Shown here: piece by piece, positions 45,941-53,316 of the stretch | Layout of the letters: each line of letters starts with the position of its first letter | Numbering within the stretch: position 1 is the stretch's first letter | Source of the DNA: CAZYFH01 sp965249175 | Lineage (GTDB): Bacteria > Acidobacteriota > Vicinamibacteria > Vicinamibacterales > UBA8438 | Reading direction: 5' to 3' | DNA: 64,000 nt | Assembly: GCA_965249175.1 (NCBI GenBank) | Contig: OZ252227.1 | Coordinates: 5,766,001-5,830,000 of the forward strand | The notes under the pieces: model-generated | What the model saw: only the letters and a program-made list of their open reading frames with translations | What the model was told of the DNA's origin: nothing | Databases searched by the model: none | Translations under genes and position numbers: made by a program

Positions 45941-47917
45941 ATGGCAATGAACCGCTCGTGGGTCGGATGGGTGTTGGGGGCGTCGATCGCCGTCGCGGGC
46001 GGGACGACCGACACGGCGGCCCAGCAAGAGGGCACCCGGAACGGAGAATGGCCGACCTATGGCGGCGACCTCGCCAACACCCGCTATTCGCCGCTCGACC
46101 AAATCACCGGAGACAACTTCAACGACCTCGAGCTGGCGTGGAGCCTGAAGACCGACAACTTCGGCCCCTCCCCGGAGTTCGCGCTCCAGGCGACGCCGCT
46201 GATGGTGAACGGGGTCGTGTATGCGGCGGTCGGCACGCGGCGCGTCGCGGTGGCGCTCGATGCCGAGACCGGCGAGCTCCTCTGGTTCCATCGGTACGAC
46301 GAAGGCGAGCGCGGCGCGGCGGCGCCACGGCGGCTCTCGGGGCGAGGTCTGGCCTATCGCGACGACGGGGGCGACGGCGAAATCTACTACGTCACACCCG
46401 GGTATCACCTGATCGGCCTCGATGCGGCGACGGGCGACCGACTGTCGGGATTCGGGACCGACGGCATCGTCGACCTCAAGCTCGGCCTGGATCAGGAAAT
46501 CGACTTGGTGACCGGCGAGATCGGACTGCACGCGACGCCCGTCATCGTCGGCGGCACGATCGTCGTCGGCGCCGCGCATCTCCCCGGCGGATCGCCCGAA
46601 TCGATGACCAACGTCAAGGGCTTCATCCGAGGATTCGACGTGTCGACCGGCGCCCGGAAATGGATCTTCCACACGATCCCGCTGGGCGATGAATTCGGCA
46701 ACGATACGTGGCAGGGCGACTCGTGGCGCTACACCGGCAACACCGGGGTCTGGGGGCAGATTTCGATCGACCCGGAGCTCGGGCTCGCCTACCTGCCGGT
46801 CGAGATGCCGACCAACGATTACTACGGCGGCCACCGGCTCGGCGACAACCTGTTCTCCGATAGCCTGGTCGCGGTCGACCTCGAGACCGGTGAGCGGCGG
46901 TGGCACTTCCAGATCACGCACCACGATGTGTGGGATTGGGATTTACCGTGCGCCCCGATCCTCGCCGATATCACGGTGGACGGACGCGACATCAAAGCGG
47001 TCGCGCTACCGACCAAGCAGTCGTGGGTGTTCGTCTTCGACCGCGAGACGGGCGAACCCGTCTGGCCGATCGAGGAACAGCCGGTCGACCCGTCCGATGT
47101 CCCGGGCGAAGTGCTGTCGGCGACACAGCCGTATCCGACGAAGCCGCCGGCGTTCGACCTCCAAGGGGTCGGTCCCGACGACTTGATCGACTTCACGCCC
47201 GAGCTCCGCGAGATGGCGCTGGAGATCCTCAACCGCCGGCGGTACGGGCGGTCCATTTACACGCCGCCCTCGGTCTCGACCGCCGACGGGACACTCGGCA
47301 CGATGCAGGTGCCCTCCTCGACCGGCGGGGTGAACTGGCCCGGCGGATCGCTCGATCCCGAGACGGGCATCTACTATCAGTACTCGAAGACCGAGATCAC
47401 CAGCCTGGGGCTCGTCAACGACCCCGAGCGCTCTGACATGAACTTCATCAGCGGCCGCGCCGAGGGTGTCAGTGCCGCCGATGCGGCGCTCAACATCCAG
47501 GGCATTCCGATCCTCAAGCCGCCATGGGGGCGCATCACCGCAATCGATCTCAACCAGGGTGAGATCCTCTGGCAGATCCCGCACGGGGAGACCGCCGACA
47601 ACATCCGCAACCATCGGCTGCTCGAGGGCGTCGATATCCCGCGTACCGGACGGCCCGGGCGCGTCGGCACGCTCATCACGAAAACGCTGGTCATCGCCGG
47701 CGACGGGGGGACGTTCACCAACGACGAGGGTGTGTCCGGCGCCATGCTCCGCGCGTATGACAAGATGACCGGCGCCGAGCGCGGCGCGGTGTACATGCCC
47801 GCGCGGCAGAGCGGTTCTCCGATGACCTACACGCACGATGGCCAGCAATACATCGTCGTCGCCGTCAGCGGCGGCGGCCATGGGGGCGAGCTGCTCGCCT
47901 ATCGCCTGCCGTCATGA
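45941..47917 (+). CDS. PQQ-dependent (glucose/alcohol-type) dehydrogenase
   Basis: A 658-residue exported quinoprotein. The signal peptide ends near residue 28 (DTAAQQ). Diagnostic motifs include GEWPTYGGDLANTRYSPLDQ, VAVALDAETGELLWFHRYDE, WGQISIDPELGLAYLPVEMP, the active-site region ITHHDVWDWDLPCAPILADI and VSGGGHGGELLAYRLP. There is no haem motif, so electrons should leave to a quinone or separate cytochrome. ATG 45941 has GGAGG 7 nt upstream. Its stop overlaps the next start as ATGA, so it is translationally coupled to the transhydrogenase alpha subunit, an uncommon arrangement. Confidence 0.9.
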   Translation: MAMNRSWVGWVLGASIAVAGGTTDTAAQQEGTRNGEWPTYGGDLANTRYSPLDQITGDNFNDLELAWSLKTDNFGPSPEFALQATPLMVNGVVYAAVGTRRVAVALDAETGELLWFHRYDEGERGAAAPRRLSGRGLAYRDDGGDGEIYYVTPGYHLIGLDAATGDRLSGFGTDGIVDLKLGLDQEIDLVTGEIGLHATPVIVGGTIVVGAAHLPGGSPESMTNVKGFIRGFDVSTGARKWIFHTIPLGDEFGNDTWQGDSWRYTGNTGVWGQISIDPELGLAYLPVEMPTNDYYGGHRLGDNLFSDSLVAVDLETGERRWHFQITHHDVWDWDLPCAPILADITVDGRDIKAVALPTKQSWVFVFDRETGEPVWPIEEQPVDPSDVPGEVLSATQPYPTKPPAFDLQGVGPDDLIDFTPELREMALEILNRRRYGRSIYTPPSVSTADGTLGTMQVPSSTGGVNWPGGSLDPETGIYYQYSKTEITSLGLVNDPERSDMNFISGRAEGVSAADAALNIQGIPILKPPWGRITAIDLNQGEILWQIPHGETADNIRNHRLLEGVDIPRTGRPGRVGTLITKTLVIAGDGGTFTNDEGVSGAMLRAYDKMTGAERGAVYMPARQSGSPMTYTHDGQQYIVVAVSGGGHGGELLAYRLPS

Positions 47918-49080
47918 TCGTCGGCGTCCCGAAGGAAACGTTCCCCGGCGAACGTCGCGTCTCACTGATTCCGGCCATTCTCCAGACGTTGACGAAGGCC
48001 TCGCTCGACGTGGTCGTCGAGCCGTCGGCCGGCGCCTCCGCGGGCTTCCCCGACAGCGCGTATAGCGACATGGGCGCACGGATCGCCGGATCGCGTGCCC
48101 AGCTGTTCGCCGACGCCGACGTCGTGCTCCAGGTGCGCACGCCGGGAGCGGCGGGTGACGCTGGGCAGGCAGACCTCGAGTCACTCCGGCGGGACCAGAC
48201 TGTCATCGGGTTCTCGGAGCCGCTGGCGGAACCCGCTGTGGCGCGTGCGGTTGCCGATCGGGGCGTCACGGCGTTCTCGATGGAGCTCATCCCGCGCATC
48301 ACACGCGCCCAGAGCATGGATGCGCTCTCCTCGATGGCCACGATTGCCGGCTACAAGGCGGTGCTCCTTGCGGCCGACACGCTTCCACGCATGTTTCCGA
48401 TGATGATGACCGCCGCCGGCACGATCACGCCCGCGCGCGTGCTCGTCATCGGTGCGGGTGTCGCCGGTCTACAAGCCATCGCGTCGGCTCGACGCCTCGG
48501 GGCGCGGGTCGAGGCGTATGACGTGCGGCCGGCCGTCAAGGAGCAGGTCGAGAGCCTTGGCGCGAAGTTCGTCGAGCTCCCGCTCGAGACCGGCCAGGCG
48601 GAGGACGCCGGAGGCTACGCAAAAGCGCAGGACGAGAGCTTTCTGGCGCGGCAGCGCGAGATGATGACGCGCGTCGTGGCGAACAGCGACGTCGTCATCA
48701 CGACGGCACTGATCCCGGGGAAGACGGCGCCGATACTGGTCACGGCCGAGATGGTGGCCGGGATGGAACCGGGGGCGGTCATCGTGGACCTGGCGGCCGA
48801 ACGGGGCGGGAACTGCGAGTTGACGCGAGCCGACGAGGTGACCGTCGAGGACGGCGTCACGATTCTCGGGCCGACCAACCTCCCCTCGACGGTGCCGTAT
48901 CACGCGTCGCAGATGTATGCGAAGAACATCTCAACGCTACTGCTCCATCTGGTCTCGGACGGCGCGTTGGCGATCGATCTGGAGGACGAGATCACGGCGG
49001 GGACACTGATCTCGCGCGACGGCGAGGTCGTGCACCCGCGCGTCAAAGATGTGCTTGGTGTAGAACGGCCCGAGGCTTAG
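47914..49080 (+). CDS. pntAA: NAD(P) transhydrogenase alpha subunit, part 1
   Basis: The NAD(H)-binding, alanine-dehydrogenase-like subunit (388 residues) of the proton-translocating transhydrogenase that reduces NADP+ with NADH using the proton gradient. Landmarks are MIVGVPKETFPGERRVSLIP, FSMELIPRITRAQSMDALSS, the Rossmann turn VLVIGAGVAGLQAIASARRL, EAYDVRPAVKEQVESLGAKF and VIVDLAAERGGNCELT. It starts within the stop of the PQQ dehydrogenase gene (ATGA) and is followed by pntAB and pntB, the split three-gene form. Confidence 0.96.
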   Translation: MIVGVPKETFPGERRVSLIPAILQTLTKASLDVVVEPSAGASAGFPDSAYSDMGARIAGSRAQLFADADVVLQVRTPGAAGDAGQADLESLRRDQTVIGFSEPLAEPAVARAVADRGVTAFSMELIPRITRAQSMDALSSMATIAGYKAVLLAADTLPRMFPMMMTAAGTITPARVLVIGAGVAGLQAIASARRLGARVEAYDVRPAVKEQVESLGAKFVELPLETGQAEDAGGYAKAQDESFLARQREMMTRVVANSDVVITTALIPGKTAPILVTAEMVAGMEPGAVIVDLAAERGGNCELTRADEVTVEDGVTILGPTNLPSTVPYHASQMYAKNISTLLLHLVSDGALAIDLEDEITAGTLISRDGEVVHPRVKDVLGVERPEA

Positions 49081-49112
49081 GGCCTACGGCTTCGGGCTCA
49101 GGAGCTGCTCGT

Positions 49113-49391
49113 ATGGACACGTTCATCCCGCTGCTGACCATCTTCATGCTGGCGATCTTCGTCGGCTTCGAGATCATCACCAAGGTGCCGCCGCTGCTCC
49201 ACACGCCGCTCATGTCAGGCAGTAACGCCATCTCGGGCATCACGATCATCGGCGCCCTGTTGTCCGTCGGGTCGTCCACGCGCCTGACGATGATCCTCGG
49301 CTTCGTGGCGCTCGTCATCGCGACCATCAACGTCGTCGGCGGCTTCCTCGTCACGCACCGGATGCTCAGCATGTTCAAGAAGAAGGACTAG
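49113..49391 (+). CDS. pntAB: NAD(P) transhydrogenase alpha subunit, part 2
   Basis: A 92-residue membrane subunit with three to four helices: MDTFIPLLTIFMLAIFVGFE, the conserved HTPLMSGSNAISGITIIGAL and MILGFVALVIATINVVGGFL. It forms part of the proton channel with PntB. The ATG follows AGGAG. The stop overlaps the pntB start by one base (TAGTG). Confidence 0.95.
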   Translation: MDTFIPLLTIFMLAIFVGFEIITKVPPLLHTPLMSGSNAISGITIIGALLSVGSSTRLTMILGFVALVIATINVVGGFLVTHRMLSMFKKKD

Positions 49392-50788
49392 TGGACGCCG
49401 TTCTCGATCTCGCCTATCTCGTCGCGTCGGCGCTGTTCATCCTCGGGATTCGGGGCCTGACGCACCCGCGTACCGCGGTTCGGGGCAACGCGCTCGGAGC
49501 GACCGGGATGCTCATCGCCATCATCGCCACGCTGCTCGACCAGCAAGTGTTCGGCAGCGGCGCCCAGGCGTTCGGGCTCATCATCGGCGGTATCGTCGTC
49601 GGTGCCGCGATCGGGGCCGCACTGGCGCTCCGGATCCAGCTCACGGCGATGCCGGAGATGGTCGCGCTGCTCAACGCGTTCGGCGGCGGGGCCTCCGCGC
49701 TGGTCGCCGGCGCCGTGCTGGTCGGCACGGAGGACCCGTCGACACAAACCGCCGTCGCGACCGTTGCGTCGGGCATCATCGGGTCGGTCACCTTCTGGGG
49801 CAGCCTCGTGGCATTCGACAAGCTGCGCGGGCTGCTCTTGCCGGATGCGCCGGTCCTCTTTCCCGGCCAGCAGTCGCTGAATGCACTGCTCGCGCTGGGC
49901 GCGATCGGACTCGGCGTCTTGGTGGTGATGGACCCCGGCACGGCGACCACGTACGCCGGCGTCGTCGTCGTCGCATCCGTCCTCGGCATCCTTCTGCATA
50001 TCCCCGTCGGCGGCGCCGATATGCCGGTCGCGATTGCGTTGCTCAACTCGTACTCCGGCCTGGCGGCCGCATCGACTGGATTCGTCCTGAGCAACAACGT
50101 CCTTATCATCACCGGCTCGCTCGTCGGCGCTTCCGGCATCATCCTGACGATCATCATGTGCAAGGCGATGAACCGGTCGCTGGTCAACGTCCTGGTCGGC
50201 GCGATTGCGGAAAGCAGCGGGACGAAGGCGGACGCCGACGATGTCTACGCCGGGCGCGTGAAGCGGACCTCCGCCGAGGAGGTCGCGATGCTGCTCGACG
50301 GGGCACGCCGGGCGGTCATCGTGCCGGGCTACGGCCTCGCGGTCTCGCAGGCGCAGCACCAGGTGCGCGACCTGGCCAACCTGCTCGAATCACGCGGTGT
50401 CGAGGTGGAGTACGCGATTCACCCGGTGGCCGGCCGGATGCCGGGTCACATGAACGTGCTGCTGGCCGAGGCGGACGTCGACTATGACAAGTTGAAAGAG
50501 ATGGATGTCATCAACCCGTCGTTCGAACAGACGGACGTCACGCTCGTGATCGGCGCCAACGACATCGTCAATCCCGTCGCCCGCACCGACCCGTCGAGCC
50601 CGATTGCCGGCATGCCGATCCTCAACGTCGACCAGTCGCGCACGGTCGTGGTCATCAAGCGGAGCCTCTCCCCTGGCTTCGCCGGAATCCCGAACCCGCT
50701 CTTCGCCGCCGACAATGCGCTCATGCTATTCGGAGACGGCAAGCAGGCGGTGCTCGACCTCATCGCGGCCGTCAAGGACGCGGCGTAG
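49391..50788 (+). CDS. pntB: NAD(P) transhydrogenase beta subunit
   Basis: A 465-residue subunit: membrane half with about eight to nine helices (ARTAVRGN-type region at 30, GGADMPVAIALLNSYSGLAA near 210) and C-terminal NADP(H)-binding domain. The latter begins at about residue 290 with VKRTSAEEVAMLLDGARRAV and has the motif VPGYGLAVSQAQHQVRDLAN, VIGANDIVNPVA and RTVVVIKRSLSPGFAGIPNP. The start is GTG coupled to pntAB. It completes an operon that can supply NADPH next to a periplasmic dehydrogenase. Confidence 0.96.
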   Translation: MDAVLDLAYLVASALFILGIRGLTHPRTAVRGNALGATGMLIAIIATLLDQQVFGSGAQAFGLIIGGIVVGAAIGAALALRIQLTAMPEMVALLNAFGGGASALVAGAVLVGTEDPSTQTAVATVASGIIGSVTFWGSLVAFDKLRGLLLPDAPVLFPGQQSLNALLALGAIGLGVLVVMDPGTATTYAGVVVVASVLGILLHIPVGGADMPVAIALLNSYSGLAAASTGFVLSNNVLIITGSLVGASGIILTIIMCKAMNRSLVNVLVGAIAESSGTKADADDVYAGRVKRTSAEEVAMLLDGARRAVIVPGYGLAVSQAQHQVRDLANLLESRGVEVEYAIHPVAGRMPGHMNVLLAEADVDYDKLKEMDVINPSFEQTDVTLVIGANDIVNPVARTDPSSPIAGMPILNVDQSRTVVVIKRSLSPGFAGIPNPLFAADNALMLFGDGKQAVLDLIAAVKDAA

Positions 50789-50843
50789 ATCTTCTCGCAC
50801 CATGGCGACGGGCACTGCGGCCCCTCGCGGGCACGTCGCGCAC

Positions 50844-51401
50844 TTACGAGAACAGCCACGTTCCACCAGCGACGTAGAACGCGACAATCGGGATCTCGCC
50901 GAGGGTGACGCCGAGCATGAACTTGCCCAGGTGCATGCGCAGCGTGCCCGCGACGTAGCAGATGACGTCGGTCGGCACGAACGGAAAGACCGACCACCCG
51001 GCCACGATCCAGAACCCCTTGGCGCGCACCTGCGCTTCGAGCCAGCGGACCCGCGCCGCGTGCCTGCGTTCGAACAGCTCGGCCAGACCGAGGTAGTCGA
51101 AGAAGAAGTAGACCAGGGTCGAGGACGTCACGACACCCGCGAGCGAGACGACGAACACGAGCCAGTATCGGTCGGGGAACAACAGCGTGCCGACGACGAT
51201 AAGCACCGTGCTCGGAACCAGCGTCAACGGCCGGAGAACGCTCAGCAGCGCGTAGCCGACCAGGACGAGCGGGCCGGCTTGCCGCAGCGCCCGCACGAGC
51301 GACTCCGGATCGATCAGCGCTGGATCCCTGAAGTACAACACACCGAGACCGACGGTGAGCGCGAGCCAGAGTCCGAGAGCGATGCGGCGATTGGCGGTCA
51401 T
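50844..51401 (-). CDS. TVP38/TMEM64-family membrane protein
   Basis: A 185-residue inner-membrane protein with five to six hydrophobic segments and the family's re-entrant features: RPLTLVPSTVLIVVGTLLFP, FFFDYLGLAELFERR and GWSVFPFVPTDVICYVAGTL followed by GKFMLGVTLGEIPIVAFYVA. The family is related to DedA/VTT proteins, linked to lipid scrambling or membrane homeostasis. ATG 51401. Convergent to pntB with about 55 bp between stops. Confidence 0.88.
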   Translation of the reverse strand: MTANRRIALGLWLALTVGLGVLYFRDPALIDPESLVRALRQAGPLVLVGYALLSVLRPLTLVPSTVLIVVGTLLFPDRYWLVFVVSLAGVVTSSTLVYFFFDYLGLAELFERRHAARVRWLEAQVRAKGFWIVAGWSVFPFVPTDVICYVAGTLRMHLGKFMLGVTLGEIPIVAFYVAGGTWLFS

Positions 51402-51428
51402 GCTTACCGTGACACGGCAACGCGGAAG

Positions 51429-51710
51429 CTATCGCGCCTCGCGGATGTGCCAGACGCGGATGACAACGACGGTATCCGCGTGCACGCGGTAACGGAGGAC
51501 GTAGGCGCCAGCGCCGAACGGAACAAACAACTCTCGGCGGCCCGTGCCGTCAGAGAGGGGACGGCCAACCTCGGGCGTATCGAGCAGCCGTCCGGCGCCA
51601 AAGCGCATCGCGCGGATGGCGCGTCGAGCGGCTTTTGGATCCCGCGCGACCAGGAACTCGTAGAGACGCAGGATGTCGTCCCTTGCCTCAGGCAGCCACG
51701 AAACTGTCAC
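51429..51710 (-). CDS. ParE/RelE-superfamily toxin
   Basis: A 93-residue toxin fold: VTVSWLPEARDDILRLYEFL, AARRAIRAMRFGAGRLLDTP, EVGRPLSDGTGRRELFVPFG and the last strand YVLRYRVHADTVVVIRVWHI followed by REAR. GTG 51710 overlaps the antitoxin stop as GTGA, so the pair is coupled. ParE members poison gyrase and RelE members cut mRNA; the sequence alone does not settle which. Confidence 0.88.
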   Translation of the reverse strand: MTVSWLPEARDDILRLYEFLVARDPKAARRAIRAMRFGAGRLLDTPEVGRPLSDGTGRRELFVPFGAGAYVLRYRVHADTVVVIRVWHIREAR

Positions 51711-51988
51711 CCCGTCTGCGCCTTCTCGCCGGCCTCCTCCGCGAGCCGATCCAGCCACACCACGACTTCCTCATTGGAGAGTGCCGCCCCGGTTGCGAGG
51801 TAGCGCTCCCATCGCTCCGAATCTTCGGCCTTTTCACGTTCGTATCGTTCTTCGCTCTCAACGTATTGCGAGACGGCTTCCTTCACCATCCAGTGGGTCG
51901 AGCGCCGCTTGGCCGCGCCGAGCCTCCTGAGCCGATCCCGTGTTTCGTCGTCCAACTTGACGCCAACAGTCGTCTTGGCCACTGGCAC
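51707..51988 (-). CDS. Antitoxin of the ParE/RelE-type pair (CopG/RHH-like)
   Basis: A 93-residue protein with an N-terminal ribbon-helix-helix: KTTVGVKLDDETRDRLRRLG followed by STHWMVKEAVSQYVESEERY. An acidic tail binds the toxin. Two GTG codons, at 51988 and two codons later, could start it; the site TCTGAGGTGT lies just upstream. RHH antitoxins usually repress their own promoter. The gap at 51989-52091 should hold that promoter (AT-rich stretch around 51993-52027). Confidence 0.85.
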   Translation of the reverse strand: MPVAKTTVGVKLDDETRDRLRRLGAAKRRSTHWMVKEAVSQYVESEERYEREKAEDSERWERYLATGAALSNEEVVVWLDRLAEEAGEKAQTG

Positions 51989-52091
51989 ACCTCAGATTTA
52001 AGTTGTCATAGGTGCCACTTGTAACAACCAGCATACGCCGTTGCTGGCATACCGGATCCCGCATCCCGAGCACCACCCCCTCGGCGCAAGA

Positions 52092-52709
52092 TCACAAATC
52101 CCGAAGCGCCTCGACAACCAGGGCGAGACACCGCTCGAACTCCCCCAGCCGCCCGTAGTGATCAGCGCTGGGCGCGCTGCCGTCAGGTCCGATCGCGCCG
52201 GGCTCCGGCGGCACAACGATCGTCGCACCGCTGTCCCTGACCGCGTAGTCGAGCATCACGTTGTCGGTCAGACCGAACGATTCGATCAACAGGCCGTTGG
52301 GATCGCGAAGGCTGCCGTCGGCATCGCGCACCGTGGCGACCTTATGGGCGGTCCGCGTCGCGAAGTCCTGCACGAGGGTCGAGTAGGCGAACACCGGCAG
52401 CCCGCGGCCACGTGCGTAGCCCATCTCGTAGGCCGTGCCGACGTCCGCGCTCGGGCCCCGAAAAGGCGTCATGTTTGCGACGACGAGATGACACGTGTCG
52501 ATCAAGGCCTCGTTGGTCTTCGCAATCGCGTATCCGCTCGCCGGCACCGGCGCGGTGGGCACGTCGTTATCGGCGGGATAGACCCCCACGAGGCCGTGCC
52601 GCGCGCACAGCGCCTTCTTCGCCACGCCCACGTCGTGTGCGTTGGACAGGAAGACCTCCGGTCCGGCCAGGTAGACACGCGGGTGCGCGGGCCGCGTGGA
52701 GTCGGGCAC
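52092..52709 (-). CDS. Nucleoside 2-deoxyribosyltransferase
   Basis: A 205-residue cytosolic enzyme exchanging bases on deoxyribonucleosides. The family's signature is intact: RVYLAGPEVFLSNAHDVGVA, then YPADNDVPTAP, AKTNEALIDTCHLVVANMTP, FRGPSADVGTAYEMGYARGR and GLPVFAYST. The start is uncertain: GTG 52709 lies in the first copy of a 36-bp repeat. Each repeat supplies another in-frame GTG and no stop, so a longer N-terminus of RRRAGTSRVPDS repeats is possible. It is downstream of msrB on the same strand. Confidence 0.85.
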   Translation of the reverse strand: MPDSTRPAHPRVYLAGPEVFLSNAHDVGVAKKALCARHGLVGVYPADNDVPTAPVPASGYAIAKTNEALIDTCHLVVANMTPFRGPSADVGTAYEMGYARGRGLPVFAYSTLVQDFATRTAHKVATVRDADGSLRDPNGLLIESFGLTDNVMLDYAVRDSGATIVVPPEPGAIGPDGSAPSADHYGRLGEFERCLALVVEALRDL

Positions 52710-52870
52710 CCGCGACGTGCCGGCGCGCCGCCTGGAGTCGGGCACCCGCGACGTGCCGGCGCGCCGCCTGGAGTCGGGCACCCGCGACGTGCCGGCGCGC
52801 CGCCTGGAGTCGGGCACCCGCGACGTGCCGGCGCGCCGCCTGGAGCCAGTCACCCGCGGAGCGCCGGCGC
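52697..52870. repeat. 36-bp tandem repeat, four copies plus a diverged fifth
   Basis: Units begin at 52697, 52733, 52769 and 52805 and are essentially identical; a diverged partial unit begins at 52841 and overlaps the msrB stop. Period 36 bp equals 12 codons, so all minus-strand copies read in phase with the deoxyribosyltransferase (RRRAGTSRVPDS). Copy number may vary between strains. Confidence 0.88.
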
Positions 52871-53281
52871 ATCCTCGCCGGCCGGCACGAAGCGGAGCGC
52901 GACCCCGTTGTTGCAGTAACGTTTGCCGGTCGGTGGCGGACCGTCCTTGAAGACATGGCCCTGGTGGCCGCCGCAGCGGGCGCAGTGATACTCGGTGCGC
53001 GGCAGGATGAGCTTGAAGTCGGTCTTCGTGCCGACGTGGCCGGCGATCGTATCGAAGAAGCTGGGCCAACCGGTGCCACTCTCGTACTTCGTCGAAGCCT
53101 CGAACAGCGGGAGGTGGCATGCCGCGCACAGGAAGGCCCCCTCTCGCTTCTCGCCATTCAATGCGCTCGTGCCAGCCGGCTCGGTCGCCTCCTTGAACAG
53201 CACGGCGTACGCGTCGTCGGCGAGGAGCGCGCGCCACTCGTCACGCGGTTTGTCCAGCTTCTCGATCGTCGTCTCCGCCAT
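52850..53281 (-). CDS. msrB: Peptide-methionine (R)-S-oxide reductase
   Basis: A 143-residue MsrB. Zinc ligands are Cys52/Cys55 (FLCAACHLPLF) and Cys100/Cys103 (HCARCGGHQGH). The catalytic Cys123 is in KRYCNNGVALRFVP. ESGTGWPSFFDTI is the conserved substrate region. It reduces methionine-R-sulfoxide in proteins with thioredoxin. No signal peptide. ATG 53281 with GAGGAGGG about 10 nt upstream. The last residues EDAPALRG run into the tandem repeat. Confidence 0.96.
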   Translation of the reverse strand: MAETTIEKLDKPRDEWRALLADDAYAVLFKEATEPAGTSALNGEKREGAFLCAACHLPLFEASTKYESGTGWPSFFDTIAGHVGTKTDFKLILPRTEYHCARCGGHQGHVFKDGPPPTGKRYCNNGVALRFVPAGEDAPALRG

Positions 53282-53316
53282 GATTCTGAATCCCTCCTCG
53301 ATCCGCTGACCGCTGA

